Assembly (NCBI RefSeq): GCF_014268815.2
Contig: NZ_JABWRE020000001.1
Location: forward strand, 687,001-751,000
Length of the DNA: 64,000 bases
Reading direction: 5' to 3'
DNA from: Pseudomonas urmiensis
Lineage (GTDB): Bacteria > Pseudomonadota > Gammaproteobacteria > Pseudomonadales > Pseudomonadaceae
The position numbers and the translations under genes are program-made. The notes under the pieces were generated by a model that worked only from the letters and a program-made list of their open reading frames with translations, did no database searches and was not told where the DNA came from. This document shows positions 32,793-42,506 of the stretch, piece after piece (the stretch's first letter is position 1; every line of letters starts with the position of its first letter).

Positions 32793-33644
32793 TCAGTGCA
32801 GGTCGAGGTCTTCGCCGACCTTCAGCAGATCCATCAGGCGGCCAGCCAGCGGGCCGATTTCCGGCAGCTTGCGGCGCTCCAGCGGGTTGTCGCGAAACGG
32901 CAGGTCGATCTCGATTTCTTCGATGATGGTGCCGGGGCGGGCGCTCATCACCAGCAGGCGGTCGGACAGGGCGATGGCCTCGACCAGGTCGTGGGTGATG
33001 AACAGCGCGGTCTTTTTCTCCTCGAAGAGCATCCGCGCCAGGTCCTGCTGGAGGATCATCTTGGTCTGCGCGTCGAGCGCCGAGAACGGCTCGTCGAGAA
33101 ACAGCACCTGTGGGTCGATGGCCAGGGTGCGCGCCAGGGCTGCGCGCTGGCGCATGCCACCGGACAGCTGGAACGGGTAATGGTCGGCAAAGCCTTGCAG
33201 GTGGCAGCGATTGAGCAGATCTTCGGCAATCGACTTGCGCTGGGCGGCGGCCATGCCCTGGATCTCCAGGCCCAGCTCGACATTGCGACGAATGCTGCGC
33301 CAGGGCATGAGCAGGTCTTTTTGCAGCATGAAGGCGACTTTCGGCACCGGACCGTTGACCGCTTCACCGCTGACCATAACCTCCCCTTCGGTGGGGCGGT
33401 ACAGACCAGAGCCCATATTGAGAATGGTGCTCTTGCCACAGCCGGACGGGCCGATGATCGACACCACTTCACCACGGCGGATCTTGAAGTTGACGTCACG
33501 GATGGCAAACGGCGCCTCGGCCTGGCCCTTGGCCTTGAAAGCCTTGCCAACGTTGCGGAATTCGATTTCCGCCGGCGCCTGATCGTCCTTGGAGCGCGGG
33601 GTATTCCACTGCGGGGCGATTGCGTACATCTCTTTCACAGCCAT
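32793..33644 (-). CDS. ABC transporter ATP-binding protein (NitT/TauT type)
   Basis: The 283-residue ATPase has Walker A at 65-73 (GPSGCGKST), the Q-loop FMLQKDLLMPWR, signature LSGGMRQRAALAR, Walker B VLFLDEPFSALD and switch His in LFITHDLVEA. It energises the adjacent permease. It is the first gene of the 15-gene leftward operon, preceded by a ~380-bp AT-rich spacer that must hold the operon promoter. Confidence 0.92.
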   Translation of the reverse strand: MAVKEMYAIAPQWNTPRSKDDQAPAEIEFRNVGKAFKAKGQAEAPFAIRDVNFKIRRGEVVSIIGPSGCGKSTILNMGSGLYRPTEGEVMVSGEAVNGPVPKVAFMLQKDLLMPWRSIRRNVELGLEIQGMAAAQRKSIAEDLLNRCHLQGFADHYPFQLSGGMRQRAALARTLAIDPQVLFLDEPFSALDAQTKMILQQDLARMLFEEKKTALFITHDLVEAIALSDRLLVMSARPGTIIEEIEIDLPFRDNPLERRKLPEIGPLAGRLMDLLKVGEDLDLH

Positions 33645-33970
33645 GGGAGAGTTCTCTGGTCTGTTTTATAGGTGATACGCGGTTTAGTGCATGAACAATG
33701 CCAGTTATAGGAAAATTCTAATGTTAATTAAAAGTCTATATTTATTAATGGGTTAGTGTTTTTTGGCAAAGTTGCTATTGTTTTATATATGAAACATGGT
33801 TTTTTATGTGGCACAAATATGCACAGCAACTGCGCATCTGAATTGATCAATGCGAGGCAGTTGGGCATTTGCGGTAACGAGAGGAGAAAGGCTGGTTTCA
33901 TGGGTGAAACGCAGGATGGGAAGGCGCGGGCAAAGCTCGCTCTTTAGCGTCAACCTTGAGAGCGGCGCTA
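33645..33970 (-). promoter_or_regulatory. Upstream region of the catabolic operon
   Basis: This AT-rich, gene-free stretch lies between the operon's first gene and the end of the next leftward gene. It has GTTAATTAA (33723-33731), TTTATATATGAAAC (33782-33795) and an imperfect inverted repeat around TGCA (GTTTAGTGCATGAAC near 33682). I cannot assign a sigma-70 box pair with confidence. The 63-codon frame at 33756-33947 looks random. Confidence 0.5.
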
Positions 33971-34002
33971 GCCCTGTGGGAGCGGGTTTGCCCGAGAAGG
34001 GC
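33971..34002. repeat. Single REP
   Basis: GCCCTGTGGGAGCGGGTTTG followed by CCCGAGAAGGGC; no inverted partner nearby. Confidence 0.7.
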
Positions 34003-34024
34003 TGCGAAGCAGCCCCAGGCACGA

Positions 34025-34909
34025 TTACTGCGGCGTCTTTCGCGCCGGCTTGAGCACCAACCACAACGCCAAGCCAATCAACACCCCACCATACAGGTGG
34101 CCCATGGACAGCGATTCGTCCAACAGCCACGCCCCCCACAGCACGCCAAACACCGGAATCAGGAAGGTCACGGTACTGGCCTTGACCGGCCCAATCTCGG
34201 CCAGCAAGCGGAAATACAGAATGTAGGCAAACGCCGTGCACAGCAGGCCCAGGCCCAGCAGCGACAGCCACACCTGCCAGCCACCCCAGCTGGCCGGCGG
34301 TTGGCTCAGGGCGCTCCAGGCGAACAGTGGGGTCATCATCAAGGTGGCGCCGAGCATGCTGCCCAGCGCCGACAGGCGGCTGTCCAGCCCACTGATCCAG
34401 CGGCGGGCGAGGAACCCGGCAAAGCCGTAGCAAGTGGTCGCCGCCAAGCAGGCCAGCGCCCCTTGCAGCAGGGCCAGATCCAACGCCACTGGGCCAGCAC
34501 CACTGAGAATGCCGACGCCGAACAGGCCGAGGAAGATCCCGCACAGCTTGAGCACGGTCATCGGTTCGCGGAAGAACAAGGCGCCAATCAGCACGCCCAT
34601 CAGCGGCGTGGTGGCGTTGAAGATTGCCGAATAGCCCGCCGGTAGCACTTGTGCTGCTACTGAATAAAAGGTGGCTGGGATCCCCGAGTTGATCATCCCC
34701 AGCACCAGGCAGGCGCCGAGTTTGCCGTTGAAGTCCCAGCGCACCCGCGCCACGGCGAGGATGGCGATCAGCCCCAGGCAGGCGATCGACACCCGAAAGA
34801 ACGCGGTCGGCACGGTGCCAAGCTCGGGGGCGATGATGCGCATGAACAGAAAGCTCGCGCCCCAGACGGCGGCAAGGGTCAACAGGCGGGCAAGGGCGAT
34901 GGGGCTCAC
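34025..34909 (-). CDS. DMT-superfamily (EamA) transporter
   Basis: The 294-residue protein has ten hydrophobic segments in two EamA repeats (LLTLAAVWGASFLFMRIIAP is the first; PVFGVLWGAWLLDESLSMGH lies in the second). GTG at 34909 has GGAGA just upstream; a TTG at 34924 would add five residues. It is the third such exporter in this window. It is on the same strand as the catabolic operon but separated by ~380 bp, so membership is unlikely. Substrate unknown. Confidence 0.85.
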   Translation of the reverse strand: MSPIALARLLTLAAVWGASFLFMRIIAPELGTVPTAFFRVSIACLGLIAILAVARVRWDFNGKLGACLVLGMINSGIPATFYSVAAQVLPAGYSAIFNATTPLMGVLIGALFFREPMTVLKLCGIFLGLFGVGILSGAGPVALDLALLQGALACLAATTCYGFAGFLARRWISGLDSRLSALGSMLGATLMMTPLFAWSALSQPPASWGGWQVWLSLLGLGLLCTAFAYILYFRLLAEIGPVKASTVTFLIPVFGVLWGAWLLDESLSMGHLYGGVLIGLALWLVLKPARKTPQ

Positions 34910-35002
34910 AACGGTCTCCGGCAACAGGGCAGGGCGGCAGTGTACGGCACGGGGCTGAGCGGTTCTTGTGCTTTCTTGCTATGTATATCTGTGATTTTGA
35001 GG

Positions 35003-35124
35003 GCGCTATCGCGGGGCAAGCCCGCTCCCACGCCATTCTGCGCGGCGAAGAGCGTGGTGCCAGTTTCCACGCCACATCCCAGCCTGCACAGCGCATACGT
35101 GGGAGCGGGCTTGCCCCGCGATAG
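35003..35124. repeat. REPIN upstream of aceK
   Basis: GCTATCGCGGGGCAAGCCCG at 35005 and CGTGGGAGCGGGCTTGCCCC at 35098 are inverted; the spacer of ~65 bp is longer than usual. Confidence 0.85.
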
Positions 35125-35195
35125 TGGCCTGGAGTTCACCAAACAGGCGCAGAGTGGCTAAGCTCAGCGCTTGAACCCCGCGCGGAGGCTCTTGT

Positions 35196-36914
35196 ATGAC
35201 CCAGCACTGGCCGGCCAGCGAGATCGCCCGGATGATCCTCGATGGCTTCGACAACTACCGCGAGCACTTTCGCCGCATCACCCTGGGTGCCCGCGAGCGC
35301 TTCGAGCAGGCGCAGTGGCAGCAGATCCAGCGCGCTGCCGCTGCGCGTATCAATCTGTATGAGTCGAAGGTGGGCGAGGTCAATGGCTGGTTGCGCGATG
35401 CCTTCGATGAAGACGTGTTGCTGGACGTCGAGCAGTGGCCGTTGGTTAAGAGCGCCTACATCCGCCTGATCGATCCGCGTTTGGACGATGAGCTGTCCGA
35501 GACCTGGTACAACTCGCTGTTCTGCAGCCTGTTCAGTCACGACCAGATCAGCGATGGCTGCATGTTCATCCACACCACCCGGCCGGCGATGCGCAGCCAC
35601 GAGCGTGCGGCGCAAACCCGAACCTATCGACTCGGTGAAGGCGGCCTCAAGGGGCTGCTGCGGGCGCTGTTCGCGGATTACCCGTTCAGCGTTGCCTATG
35701 GCGACCTGGAAGGTGATCTGGTACGGCTGGAGGAGCAGTTGCGCGACTGTCTGCCGGATTGGGTGTGCAAAGACCCGGCGCTGGCCATCGAGCTGTTCTC
35801 ACCGGTGTTGTATCGCAACAAAGGTGCCTATCTGGTCGGACGCCTGTATACCCAGGATGAGCAGTGGCCGCTGGTCATCCCGCTGTTGCACCGCGAGGGG
35901 CATGGCATCGAGGCCGATGGCTTGATCACCGATGAAGCCGAGGTGTCGATCATCTTCTCGTTCACCCGCTCGTACTTCATGGTCGATGTGCTGGTGCCAG
36001 CGGAGTTCGTCACTTTCTTGAAGCGCATCTTGCCCGGTAAGCACATTGCCGAGCTGTATACCTCGATCGGGTTCTACAAGCATGGCAAGTCGGAATTCTA
36101 CCGGGCATTGATCAACCACCTGGCCAGTACCGACGACCGCTTCATCATGGCGCCAGGGGTGCGTGGCATGGTGATGACGGTGTTTACCCTGCCGGGCTTC
36201 AATACGGTATTCAAGCTGATCAAGGACCGCTTCTCGCCGTCGAAAACTGTCGACCGCGCCACGGTGATCGACAAGTATCGCCTGGTGAAGAGCGTCGACC
36301 GGGTCGGACGCATGGCCGATACCCAGGAGTTCGCCGATTTTCGTTTTCCGCAGGGCAAGTTCGAGCCTGAGTGCCTCGCGGAATTGCTCGAGGTGGCGCC
36401 CTCCACCGTGGTGTTGGAAGGCGATACGGTGCTGATCCGCCACTGCTGGACCGAACGGCGCATGACCCCGCTCAACCTGTATCTGGAGCAGGCCAGCGAA
36501 GCCCAGGTGCTGGAGGCGCTGGAAGATTATGGGTTGGCGATCAAGCAGCTGGCTGCGGCCAATATCTTTCCCGGTGACATGCTTCTGAAGAACTTTGGCG
36601 TCACCCGCCATGGCCGTGTGGTGTTCTATGACTACGACGAGATCTGCTATCTGAGCGAAGTGAATTTTCGCCATATCCCGCCGCCGCGCTACCCGGAAGA
36701 TGAGATGTCAGGTGAGCCGTGGTATTCGATTGGCCCCCACGATGTATTTCCTGAAGAGTTTCCGCCGTTTCTGTTTGCCGATATCGGCCAGCGCAGGTTG
36801 TTCAGCCGTTTGCATGGCGAGTTGTATGACGCCGATTACTGGAAGGGGCTGCAGGCGGCGATCGAGGGCGGCAAGGTGATCGATGTGTTTCCGTATCGGC
36901 GTAAGCAAAGGTAA
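35196..36914 (+). CDS. aceK: Isocitrate dehydrogenase kinase/phosphatase
   Basis: The 572-residue protein matches AceK along its whole length: the regulatory N-terminal helical part ([20 protein letters not shown]) and the kinase-like C-terminal domain with [40 protein letters not shown] and the closing [20 protein letters not shown]. AceK phosphorylates and dephosphorylates isocitrate dehydrogenase, directing carbon into the glyoxylate shunt during growth on acetate or fatty acids. It is away from aceA/aceB, as in other pseudomonads. Single gene, convergent with the lipoprotein gene. Confidence 0.94.
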   Translation: MTQHWPASEIARMILDGFDNYREHFRRITLGARERFEQAQWQQIQRAAAARINLYESKVGEVNGWLRDAFDEDVLLDVEQWPLVKSAYIRLIDPRLDDELSETWYNSLFCSLFSHDQISDGCMFIHTTRPAMRSHERAAQTRTYRLGEGGLKGLLRALFADYPFSVAYGDLEGDLVRLEEQLRDCLPDWVCKDPALAIELFSPVLYRNKGAYLVGRLYTQDEQWPLVIPLLHREGHGIEADGLITDEAEVSIIFSFTRSYFMVDVLVPAEFVTFLKRILPGKHIAELYTSIGFYKHGKSEFYRALINHLASTDDRFIMAPGVRGMVMTVFTLPGFNTVFKLIKDRFSPSKTVDRATVIDKYRLVKSVDRVGRMADTQEFADFRFPQGKFEPECLAELLEVAPSTVVLEGDTVLIRHCWTERRMTPLNLYLEQASEAQVLEALEDYGLAIKQLAAANIFPGDMLLKNFGVTRHGRVVFYDYDEICYLSEVNFRHIPPPRYPEDEMSGEPWYSIGPHDVFPEEFPPFLFADIGQRRLFSRLHGELYDADYWKGLQAAIEGGKVIDVFPYRRKQR

Positions 36915-36929
36915 TTAGCTGACAGTCCA

Positions 36930-37799
36930 TTAACCTTTCAAACACTTGAGCTCACTGAAGCTGGTGCGCACCTTGACCAACCGCTCCTGTAAGTACTGGC
37001 GCTGGGCAGGGCTGCTTTCGCGCATCAAGTCGACCAACAAGCTACGCGCTTGCAACTCGGAGTTCTGAAACGCGGCGCGATACTCCGGCGTCCACAGACT
37101 TTCCTTACGTTGCAGCAACTGCGCCAGGCGCGGTTCGAAGTTGGGCGTGGCACGCTGCTCCATGGCCAGCACCAACTGCTGCTGCCAGTGGGCGCGGTTG
37201 GCGATCCACTGGCGGTTCTGGTCGCCCAGGGCCTGCGCCCAACTCATGACGCGCTGGCGTTGGGCCGCGTTGAGCTCTCCCAGCCAGGGTGTCAGGCGTT
37301 TCTCCATGCGGTTGGCGCGGTTCTGGATTTGCTTGGGTAGTGGCGTTTCGACGTATTTGCTCTGACGTTCGCGGATATCCTCCCTGAACGCCTGACGCAT
37401 CTCCTCGACTTGCGCATCGTTCATGCCGCGCAGCAGCTCGGTGGCCGATGGGGTGATCGCCTCGGTGACCCGAGCAATCGCCTGGCGCGCTTCGGCGGTG
37501 CGCTGCTGCAGGGCTTGATCGGTGACTTGGTCACGGGCGACCATCTCGCGCATCTTGTCCAACCAGTCCAGATAGCCTGGCAGTTGGGTCTTGCAGTGCC
37601 AGGCCAGGTGCTGCTGCAAGCGCTGGTCGAGCCAGGTTTTTTGCTCGCGGTTCATGTCCAGGTAGTCGCCCAGCGACCACGGCACCAAGGTGTCGAGGTT
37701 GCGATAGGCCAGGTCGATGCGGCTGCAGGCGACGACGGCCACGACAACACTGAGGCCGATCAAGATAGGGCGCAGGGCTTTGGTCAGGCGCTTGAGCAT
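36930..37799 (-). CDS. DUF6279 lipoprotein
   Basis: The 289-residue protein has a lipoprotein signal (ILIGLSVVVAVVAC, lipobox VVAC with Cys25) and a helical, Gln/Arg/Glu-rich periplasmic part with SLGDYLDMNREQKTWLDQRL near the start, as in DUF6279. Asp is not at +2 (Ser-Arg follow), so sorting to the outer membrane is expected. Function unknown. Its stop is 15 bp from the aceK stop (convergent). Confidence 0.82.
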   Translation of the reverse strand: MLKRLTKALRPILIGLSVVVAVVACSRIDLAYRNLDTLVPWSLGDYLDMNREQKTWLDQRLQQHLAWHCKTQLPGYLDWLDKMREMVARDQVTDQALQQRTAEARQAIARVTEAITPSATELLRGMNDAQVEEMRQAFREDIRERQSKYVETPLPKQIQNRANRMEKRLTPWLGELNAAQRQRVMSWAQALGDQNRQWIANRAHWQQQLVLAMEQRATPNFEPRLAQLLQRKESLWTPEYRAAFQNSELQARSLLVDLMRESSPAQRQYLQERLVKVRTSFSELKCLKG

Positions 37800-38054
37800 G
37801 AGCGAATCCTTGCTGAAGACTGGCCAGGGTGTAGACGCGCCGGTGCCCGTGGCGGTTCCTCTGGATCAATCCCCGGTGGTCGTTGCTGTCACTATAGATC
37901 CGGCCACCGTGATTGGCGCAGTGATTGATCAGTGCAGGGATTTCTGACCGGCGTAGGCCCCTATCCAAGCGCTCGTCTGGAGGCTCTGGGCCGGATATGG
38001 CATCATGCCGAGGTTTGGCGTGTAGCCAACGCAAAGCATTGGTACCTGGGTTTT

Positions 38055-39089
38055 ATGCAACCGAATCACTTGTTGTACTTCTTGTACGGTAAAAAAAGTA
38101 TTTACCGGCAAGAAGCGCAGTTCAGCATCCTGTCCGCCCTACGTCATCAGACCCATCGCGAGAGCTTCAGCATTACCGTGCTTACTGATCAGCCACAGGC
38201 ATTGGCTGGCTGGCCGGTTCGCGTGGTGGCATTGGATGAGGCGACGCTCGCCGACTGGATGGGCACTGCAGGGTATGTTCATCGCCGCAAGGCCTGTGCC
38301 ATTCGCCTGGGTCTGGAGCTTGCGCGCAAGTCTATTTTCGTTGATACCGACACCATTTTCCTCCGCGATCCGGCCGCGCTGTTCGAGCGTGTGAGCGATG
38401 ATCAGTGTGTGATGGATCAGTTCGAGTTCCTCTGGCGCGAAGCATCCAAGCGCAAGGATTACACCGGGCTGGTCAGCCAACTAGCGGCCAGCGGCGGTAC
38501 TCCGCCCGCCAGCCTGCGGTTGTATAACAGTGGCATTTGCGGGATGACCGCGCAGGGTGTGGCACAAATGGATCAAGCCATTGGCCTGATCGACCAGTGG
38601 GCGCACCTGCACACTCAGTTGCATACGCTGGAACAGATTGCCGTTTCATTCGTGCTGGCGGACAAGCAGGTAGCTGAGGCACGCGACTGCGTGCACCACT
38701 ACTATTCGCAGAAGGACTACCACCACGCGATGCTGAAGCTGTTTTTCCAGACGCATGGGGAGCACTTCAGTCAGGCCTTGGTGGAAGCGTCAGGCGAGGT
38801 GCCAAGCCATATACCGCCCCTGGGCCTGGTCGACAGGGTAGCCAACAAGTGCAAGCTGTGGCGGTTGCACCCAGACCTGCGCAAGATCGGCAGGTATTAC
38901 CTGCTGGGCCGCACGCCTCGCCCTGGCGCTTATCTGAAGGCTTGTCGAGAAGTGTGGTGGGGCAAGGCCCTGGCGGCACTCGACAAGCAGCAGCCGAGTC
39001 AAAAGAAGCGGGCTCAGTTGGAAAAATTATGGGGGCAGGACCGGGATTTTCGTGCATTTGCCGAGCGTCGGGCCAAACTGGCTGACTGA
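38055..39089 (+). CDS. Putative glycosyltransferase (GT-A-like)
   Basis: The 344-residue soluble protein shows a nucleotide-sugar transferase pattern: an N-terminal strand (QFSILSALRHQTHRESFSIT), RRKACAIRLGLELARKSIFV ending in the metal-binding DTD (IFVDTDTIFLRDP), and a later SLRLYNSGICGMT, as in GT8-type enzymes. The C-terminal half is helical and basic. The frame continues upstream to 37932 but that part has poor coding character; MQPNHLLYFLYG at 38055 is preferred, with a weak ribosome site. No other surface-polysaccharide gene is near, so the acceptor is unknown. Confidence 0.65.
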   Translation: MQPNHLLYFLYGKKSIYRQEAQFSILSALRHQTHRESFSITVLTDQPQALAGWPVRVVALDEATLADWMGTAGYVHRRKACAIRLGLELARKSIFVDTDTIFLRDPAALFERVSDDQCVMDQFEFLWREASKRKDYTGLVSQLAASGGTPPASLRLYNSGICGMTAQGVAQMDQAIGLIDQWAHLHTQLHTLEQIAVSFVLADKQVAEARDCVHHYYSQKDYHHAMLKLFFQTHGEHFSQALVEASGEVPSHIPPLGLVDRVANKCKLWRLHPDLRKIGRYYLLGRTPRPGAYLKACREVWWGKALAALDKQQPSQKKRAQLEKLWGQDRDFRAFAERRAKLAD

Positions 39090-39215
39090 CTGCGCTGGCG
39101 AACACGCGCTCAGCCTGCACCTTTCACCACGCATATCAGCCCTGGCCCCGTGGCCCGGGCATCAATCGACAAGGCGTCCACTGACTGGGTGCCTTGTGAT
39201 GAGGGTTTTTCACAC

Positions 39216-40052
39216 ATGGCTCTACTTGGGCGCTACAACAGTCTGCAAATCGTCAAACATGTCGAATTCGGTCTTTACCTGGATGGCGGCGCGGATGGCG
39301 AGATCCTCCTGCCGCGGCGCTACATTCCCAAGGATACGCCGACCGAGCTCGACGACTGGCTCAACGTGTTCATCTACCTGGACAGCGAAGACCAGTTGAT
39401 CGCCACCACCGAGAAGCCCAAGGTGCAGGTCGGCGAATTCGCCAGCCTCAAGGTCAAGGACATCAACGGCGCCGGTATCTTCCTCGATTGGGGGCTGAGC
39501 AAAGACCTGCTGATGCCTTATTCCGAAGAGCAGCAGCCGCTGAAAATTGGCGATTACTGCGTGATCCACGCCTACCTGGACAAACGCACCCGGCGCATCA
39601 CCGCCACGGCGCGGCTGGACCGTTACCTGGACCGCACCCCGGCCGAGTATGCGGTGGGCCAGCCGGTCGAGCTGCTGGTGGCGGGCGAGACGCCGATGGG
39701 CTTCAAGGCGATCATCAACAACCGCCATTGGGGCCTGATCCACAAGAACGAGGTGTTCAAGTTCCTGCGCTCGGGCATGCACGAGAAGGGCTTCATCAAG
39801 GAAGTGCGTCACGACGGCAAGATCGCCCTGAGCCTGCAGCCGGTCGGCCAAGCCCTGGCCGATACCCTGCAAGAGCAGATCATGGCGCGCCTGGAAGCAG
39901 AAGGCGGCACCCTGGCGGTGTGTGACAAGAGCGATCCGCAGCTGATCAGCAAGCTGTTCAACGTCAGCAAGGGCAACTTCAAGAAGGCCATTGGCGCGTT
40001 GTTCAAGGCGGGCCGGATCGTCATCCATGACGATCGCATCGAACGGGTCTGA
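39216..40052 (+). CDS. cvfB: CvfB-family S1-domain RNA-binding protein
   Basis: The 278-residue protein has the CvfB layout: several S1-like beta-barrels (SLQIVKHVEFGLYLDGGADG, VGEFASLKVKDINGAGIFLD, KIGDYCVIHAYLDKRTRRIT) and a C-terminal winged helix (LISKLFNVSKGNFKKAIGAL). CvfB proteins bind RNA and affect virulence or stress gene expression in other bacteria. ATG 39216 (MALLGRYNSLQIV) matches the family start; the longer frame is not needed. Its TGA is directly followed by the stop of the convergent gene. Confidence 0.87.
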   Translation: MALLGRYNSLQIVKHVEFGLYLDGGADGEILLPRRYIPKDTPTELDDWLNVFIYLDSEDQLIATTEKPKVQVGEFASLKVKDINGAGIFLDWGLSKDLLMPYSEEQQPLKIGDYCVIHAYLDKRTRRITATARLDRYLDRTPAEYAVGQPVELLVAGETPMGFKAIINNRHWGLIHKNEVFKFLRSGMHEKGFIKEVRHDGKIALSLQPVGQALADTLQEQIMARLEAEGGTLAVCDKSDPQLISKLFNVSKGNFKKAIGALFKAGRIVIHDDRIERV

Positions 40053-40433
40053 TCAGACCTGCACGAACGGGCGGAAGTCCAGTTGCTCGCCGCCCGGGCG
40101 GGTGTCGCGCAACAGTGAGTCGCGGTCGGCGCTCAGCGCCAGGCTGATGGTCGAGCGACGCTTGCCGGGCTTGCGCACTTCCATTTGCTCTTGATGGGCA
40201 CGCAGGAAGTTGATCGGCACCTTCAGGTGCTGCAGCTCATCGGATTCGGGGGTGTGCAGCAGCAGGTTGACCCAGTCGGGCTGGCCTTTGCGCAGCAGCG
40301 CCATCGGCACCTCGAACCACCACAGGTTGCGCTTGGTGTCGAGAATGGCGAACAGGGAGTTGTCGCTGTTGAGCACCGGCCGGGCCAACGCTTGGTTGCG
40401 CCGGGCGATGGCGGTGGGTTTGTCGAGTTTCAT
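40053..40433 (-). CDS. Conserved hypothetical protein
   Basis: The 126-residue protein (MKLDKPTAIARRNQALARPV, NLWWFEVPMALLRKGQPDWV, LHTPESDELQHLKVPINFLR) looks like a compact soluble domain with good codon use. I do not recognise a family. Frame upstream of 40433 is REP-like and rejected. The gene abuts cvfB stop-to-stop (TGATCA at 40050-40055). Confidence 0.72.
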   Translation of the reverse strand: MKLDKPTAIARRNQALARPVLNSDNSLFAILDTKRNLWWFEVPMALLRKGQPDWVNLLLHTPESDELQHLKVPINFLRAHQEQMEVRKPGKRRSTISLALSADRDSLLRDTRPGGEQLDFRPFVQV

Positions 40434-40510
40434 GCAGGTTCCTGCGGGTTGACGCTTGGATGACCTGACATTGTGCGGGGTGGCAGGAAACCGAGCAAGG
40501 CATACCGGCC

Positions 40511-40586
40511 GTTTCGCGGGCAAGCCCGCTCCTGCGCTACCTTTCAGCTCTGGGTGGCGTGGGAGCGGGCTTGCCCCGCGATAGCG
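40511..40586. repeat. REPIN
   Basis: TTTCGCGGGCAAGCCCGCTC at 40512 and GCGTGGGAGCGGGCTTGCCC at 40557, inverted, between two leftward genes. Confidence 0.84.
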
Positions 40587-40595
40587 TCAGCCGCC

Positions 40596-42068
40596 TTAGC
40601 GCTTTAACGGCTGACTCAACTCCGAAGTGGCCCCATCAGCAGTCGTCACAGTCGCGGTAAAACTGTGCAACCCCGCGGCATTCTCCAGCAACTGGGCAAA
40701 CTGCGCCCGCCCATGTGCATCGCTGTTGACCAGCACTTCCCCCAGGAACTGCTCCGCTTCCGTGGCGTGGGCAGTGGCATTGCCGAACAGCTCGATGCGC
40801 AACAGGCTCGACGCAGGCCCCTGCACCTCGCCGCGTACCACCTCATTACGCAAGGCGGTCAGCCTCGGTGGCTGCTGGTTGTGATTAGGCAGCGGCTGGC
40901 AAGGCTTGGGCTCACCCTTGGCGTCACAGATGATCGCTTGCTCGGCCTTGGGCAAATCCGCCCCGACGCCGCGCGAACCGACATACAGTGCATGGGCCTG
41001 GGCCGGCACACCGAAGATGATCGCACCGGTGCGCTGATCGGCGACACACGAGCCGCCCGCCTCGCAGCGGCGAATGTCCTGGCTGTTGGCCCAGATGCGG
41101 TTGGCGGTCAGGCGCGTGCGGGTAGTGTCTGGTTCCGGGCGCAGGGCCACGCCGATGCGGTTACCGTGGATCAGGTTGCCATCGAGGATATTGCCCTCGC
41201 CGGTCACGCTGACGCCGATGGAGTTGCCGCTGAAGGTGTTGGCACCCAGGTAATTGCGCTTGCCCCAATTGATCTGCAGGCCGTCGGAGTAGTTCTCGAA
41301 GCGGTTGCGCACCACGCTGTTGTCGTTACCCAACAAGATTTCGATGCCTTGCGAGGGTTCAGGATTGGCCGCGGTCGAACGGAACAGGTTGTCGGCCACC
41401 AGGTTGAACGCGGCACCGCGGGTCAGCTCGAGGCCGTCGCCGTTGTCGATCAGCTGGTTGCGCAAGACCTTGTTGTTGTTCGTGGTTGTGGCGGTGGGGT
41501 TACCGGCGCCGTCATCGCCGGTGAGCATGATCCCGGCGCCGCCTTTGTTGGCAACGATGCGGTTGTCTTCGATGACGTTGCCGCTGGCGCGGTTGACCAG
41601 GATGCCAATGCAAAAGTTACGCACCTCCAGCCCGCTGATCTGCACCCCTTGCGTGTCGCGCAGGACCAGCCCTGGGTGGGTGGTGGTGCGCACGTTGGTG
41701 CCGAACTGGCCGGGCAGGGCGCCAGGGCAGGTGCGGACGCCTTGGTCCTTGATGTAGCCGGAGCCATCGATGGCAATGTACTGGCCGTCGCGTGCCCAGG
41801 AGAGGCCGGTGATGCGCACCGGGCCTTTGATTTCAGGCAGGGCGCGGTTGGGCTTGATGACATAGGGCGGCTGACCGACCGCCGCGATGTCGATCTGGTA
41901 GCGGCCAGGGTTTTCATTGTTGGTCTCGATCGCCCAGCGCAAGCTGCCGGGCTCACCGTCATCGGCGTAGCGGTCGACCTGCAAGGTTTGCGGGGTAATC
42001 TGGGGCGTGGCCAGGGCCGGTAGGGGAAGCAGCGGCAGCAAGGCTGCCAGCACAGGCATTAAGCGCAT
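40596..42068 (-). CDS. Exported right-handed beta-helix protein
   Basis: The 490-residue protein has a signal peptide (VLAALLPLLPLPALA), then about ten parallel beta-helix coils with the usual spacing of N-G-V-D type turns (GLEVRNFCIGILVNRASGNV, NRIVANKGGAGIMLTGDDGA, LIHGNRIGVALRP) and a C-terminal strand-rich domain (LLRIELFGNATAHATEAEQF). This fold occurs in pectate-lyase-like and polysaccharide-modifying proteins and in some adhesins. Catalytic residues are not clear. Four or more cysteines suggest periplasmic disulphides. Confidence 0.82.
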   Translation of the reverse strand: MRLMPVLAALLPLLPLPALATPQITPQTLQVDRYADDGEPGSLRWAIETNNENPGRYQIDIAAVGQPPYVIKPNRALPEIKGPVRITGLSWARDGQYIAIDGSGYIKDQGVRTCPGALPGQFGTNVRTTTHPGLVLRDTQGVQISGLEVRNFCIGILVNRASGNVIEDNRIVANKGGAGIMLTGDDGAGNPTATTTNNNKVLRNQLIDNGDGLELTRGAAFNLVADNLFRSTAANPEPSQGIEILLGNDNSVVRNRFENYSDGLQINWGKRNYLGANTFSGNSIGVSVTGEGNILDGNLIHGNRIGVALRPEPDTTRTRLTANRIWANSQDIRRCEAGGSCVADQRTGAIIFGVPAQAHALYVGSRGVGADLPKAEQAIICDAKGEPKPCQPLPNHNQQPPRLTALRNEVVRGEVQGPASSLLRIELFGNATAHATEAEQFLGEVLVNSDAHGRAQFAQLLENAAGLHSFTATVTTADGATSELSQPLKR

Positions 42069-42311
42069 GGGTGCGGGATTCCAAAACTGTTGTTGTTATC
42101 AATGGGCCACCTGCGGTGGGCGGCCGTTTGCAGGGATTCTAGGGAAGCTGTACCCGCTTGCGCAGGCAGTGCGGCTGAATCGGTGCGGTATTCGCCCGCT
42201 GATTGCCGTTGGGTGGGCGATCAGCAAATCAATTGAAACTCTGGCCAAGGGGCATGAGTCGATCCTATGTCGACACGTTTTCTCGTGTCTTTGCCTCAAG
42301 GAGATTTCCCC

Positions 42312-42491
42312 ATGAGTGGCACCAAAGACAAAGCTAAAGGTTTGGCCAACGAAGCGGTGGGTAACATCAAGCAGGGCGTTGGCAAGGTCACCGGTAACGA
42401 AAAGCTCAAGGGCGAAGGCAAGGCCCAAGAGGTCAAGGGAGAGATTCAGCAAAAGGTTGGCGAAGTAAAGGATGCCGTGAAGAAGCCTTGA
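42312..42491 (+). CDS. CsbD-family stress protein
   Basis: The 59-residue, Lys/Gly/Glu-rich protein ([40 protein letters not shown]) is a typical CsbD protein, small, hydrophilic and usually induced by general stress or in stationary phase. The ribosome site AAGGAGA (42298-42304) fixes the ATG at 42312 rather than 42267. A strong terminator follows. Confidence 0.88.
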   Translation: MSGTKDKAKGLANEAVGNIKQGVGKVTGNEKLKGEGKAQEVKGEIQQKVGEVKDAVKKP

Positions 42492-42506
42492 CCGACTGCC
42501 GTGTAG

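Noticed and set aside
33756-33947. 63-codon frame in the spacer upstream of the ABC operon
   Set aside because: AT-rich start, no ribosome site, codon use unlike neighbours and no recognisable domain.
37932-38054. 41-codon extension of the putative glycosyltransferase
   Set aside because: Weak coding character and no ribosome site; the family-like part begins after 38055.
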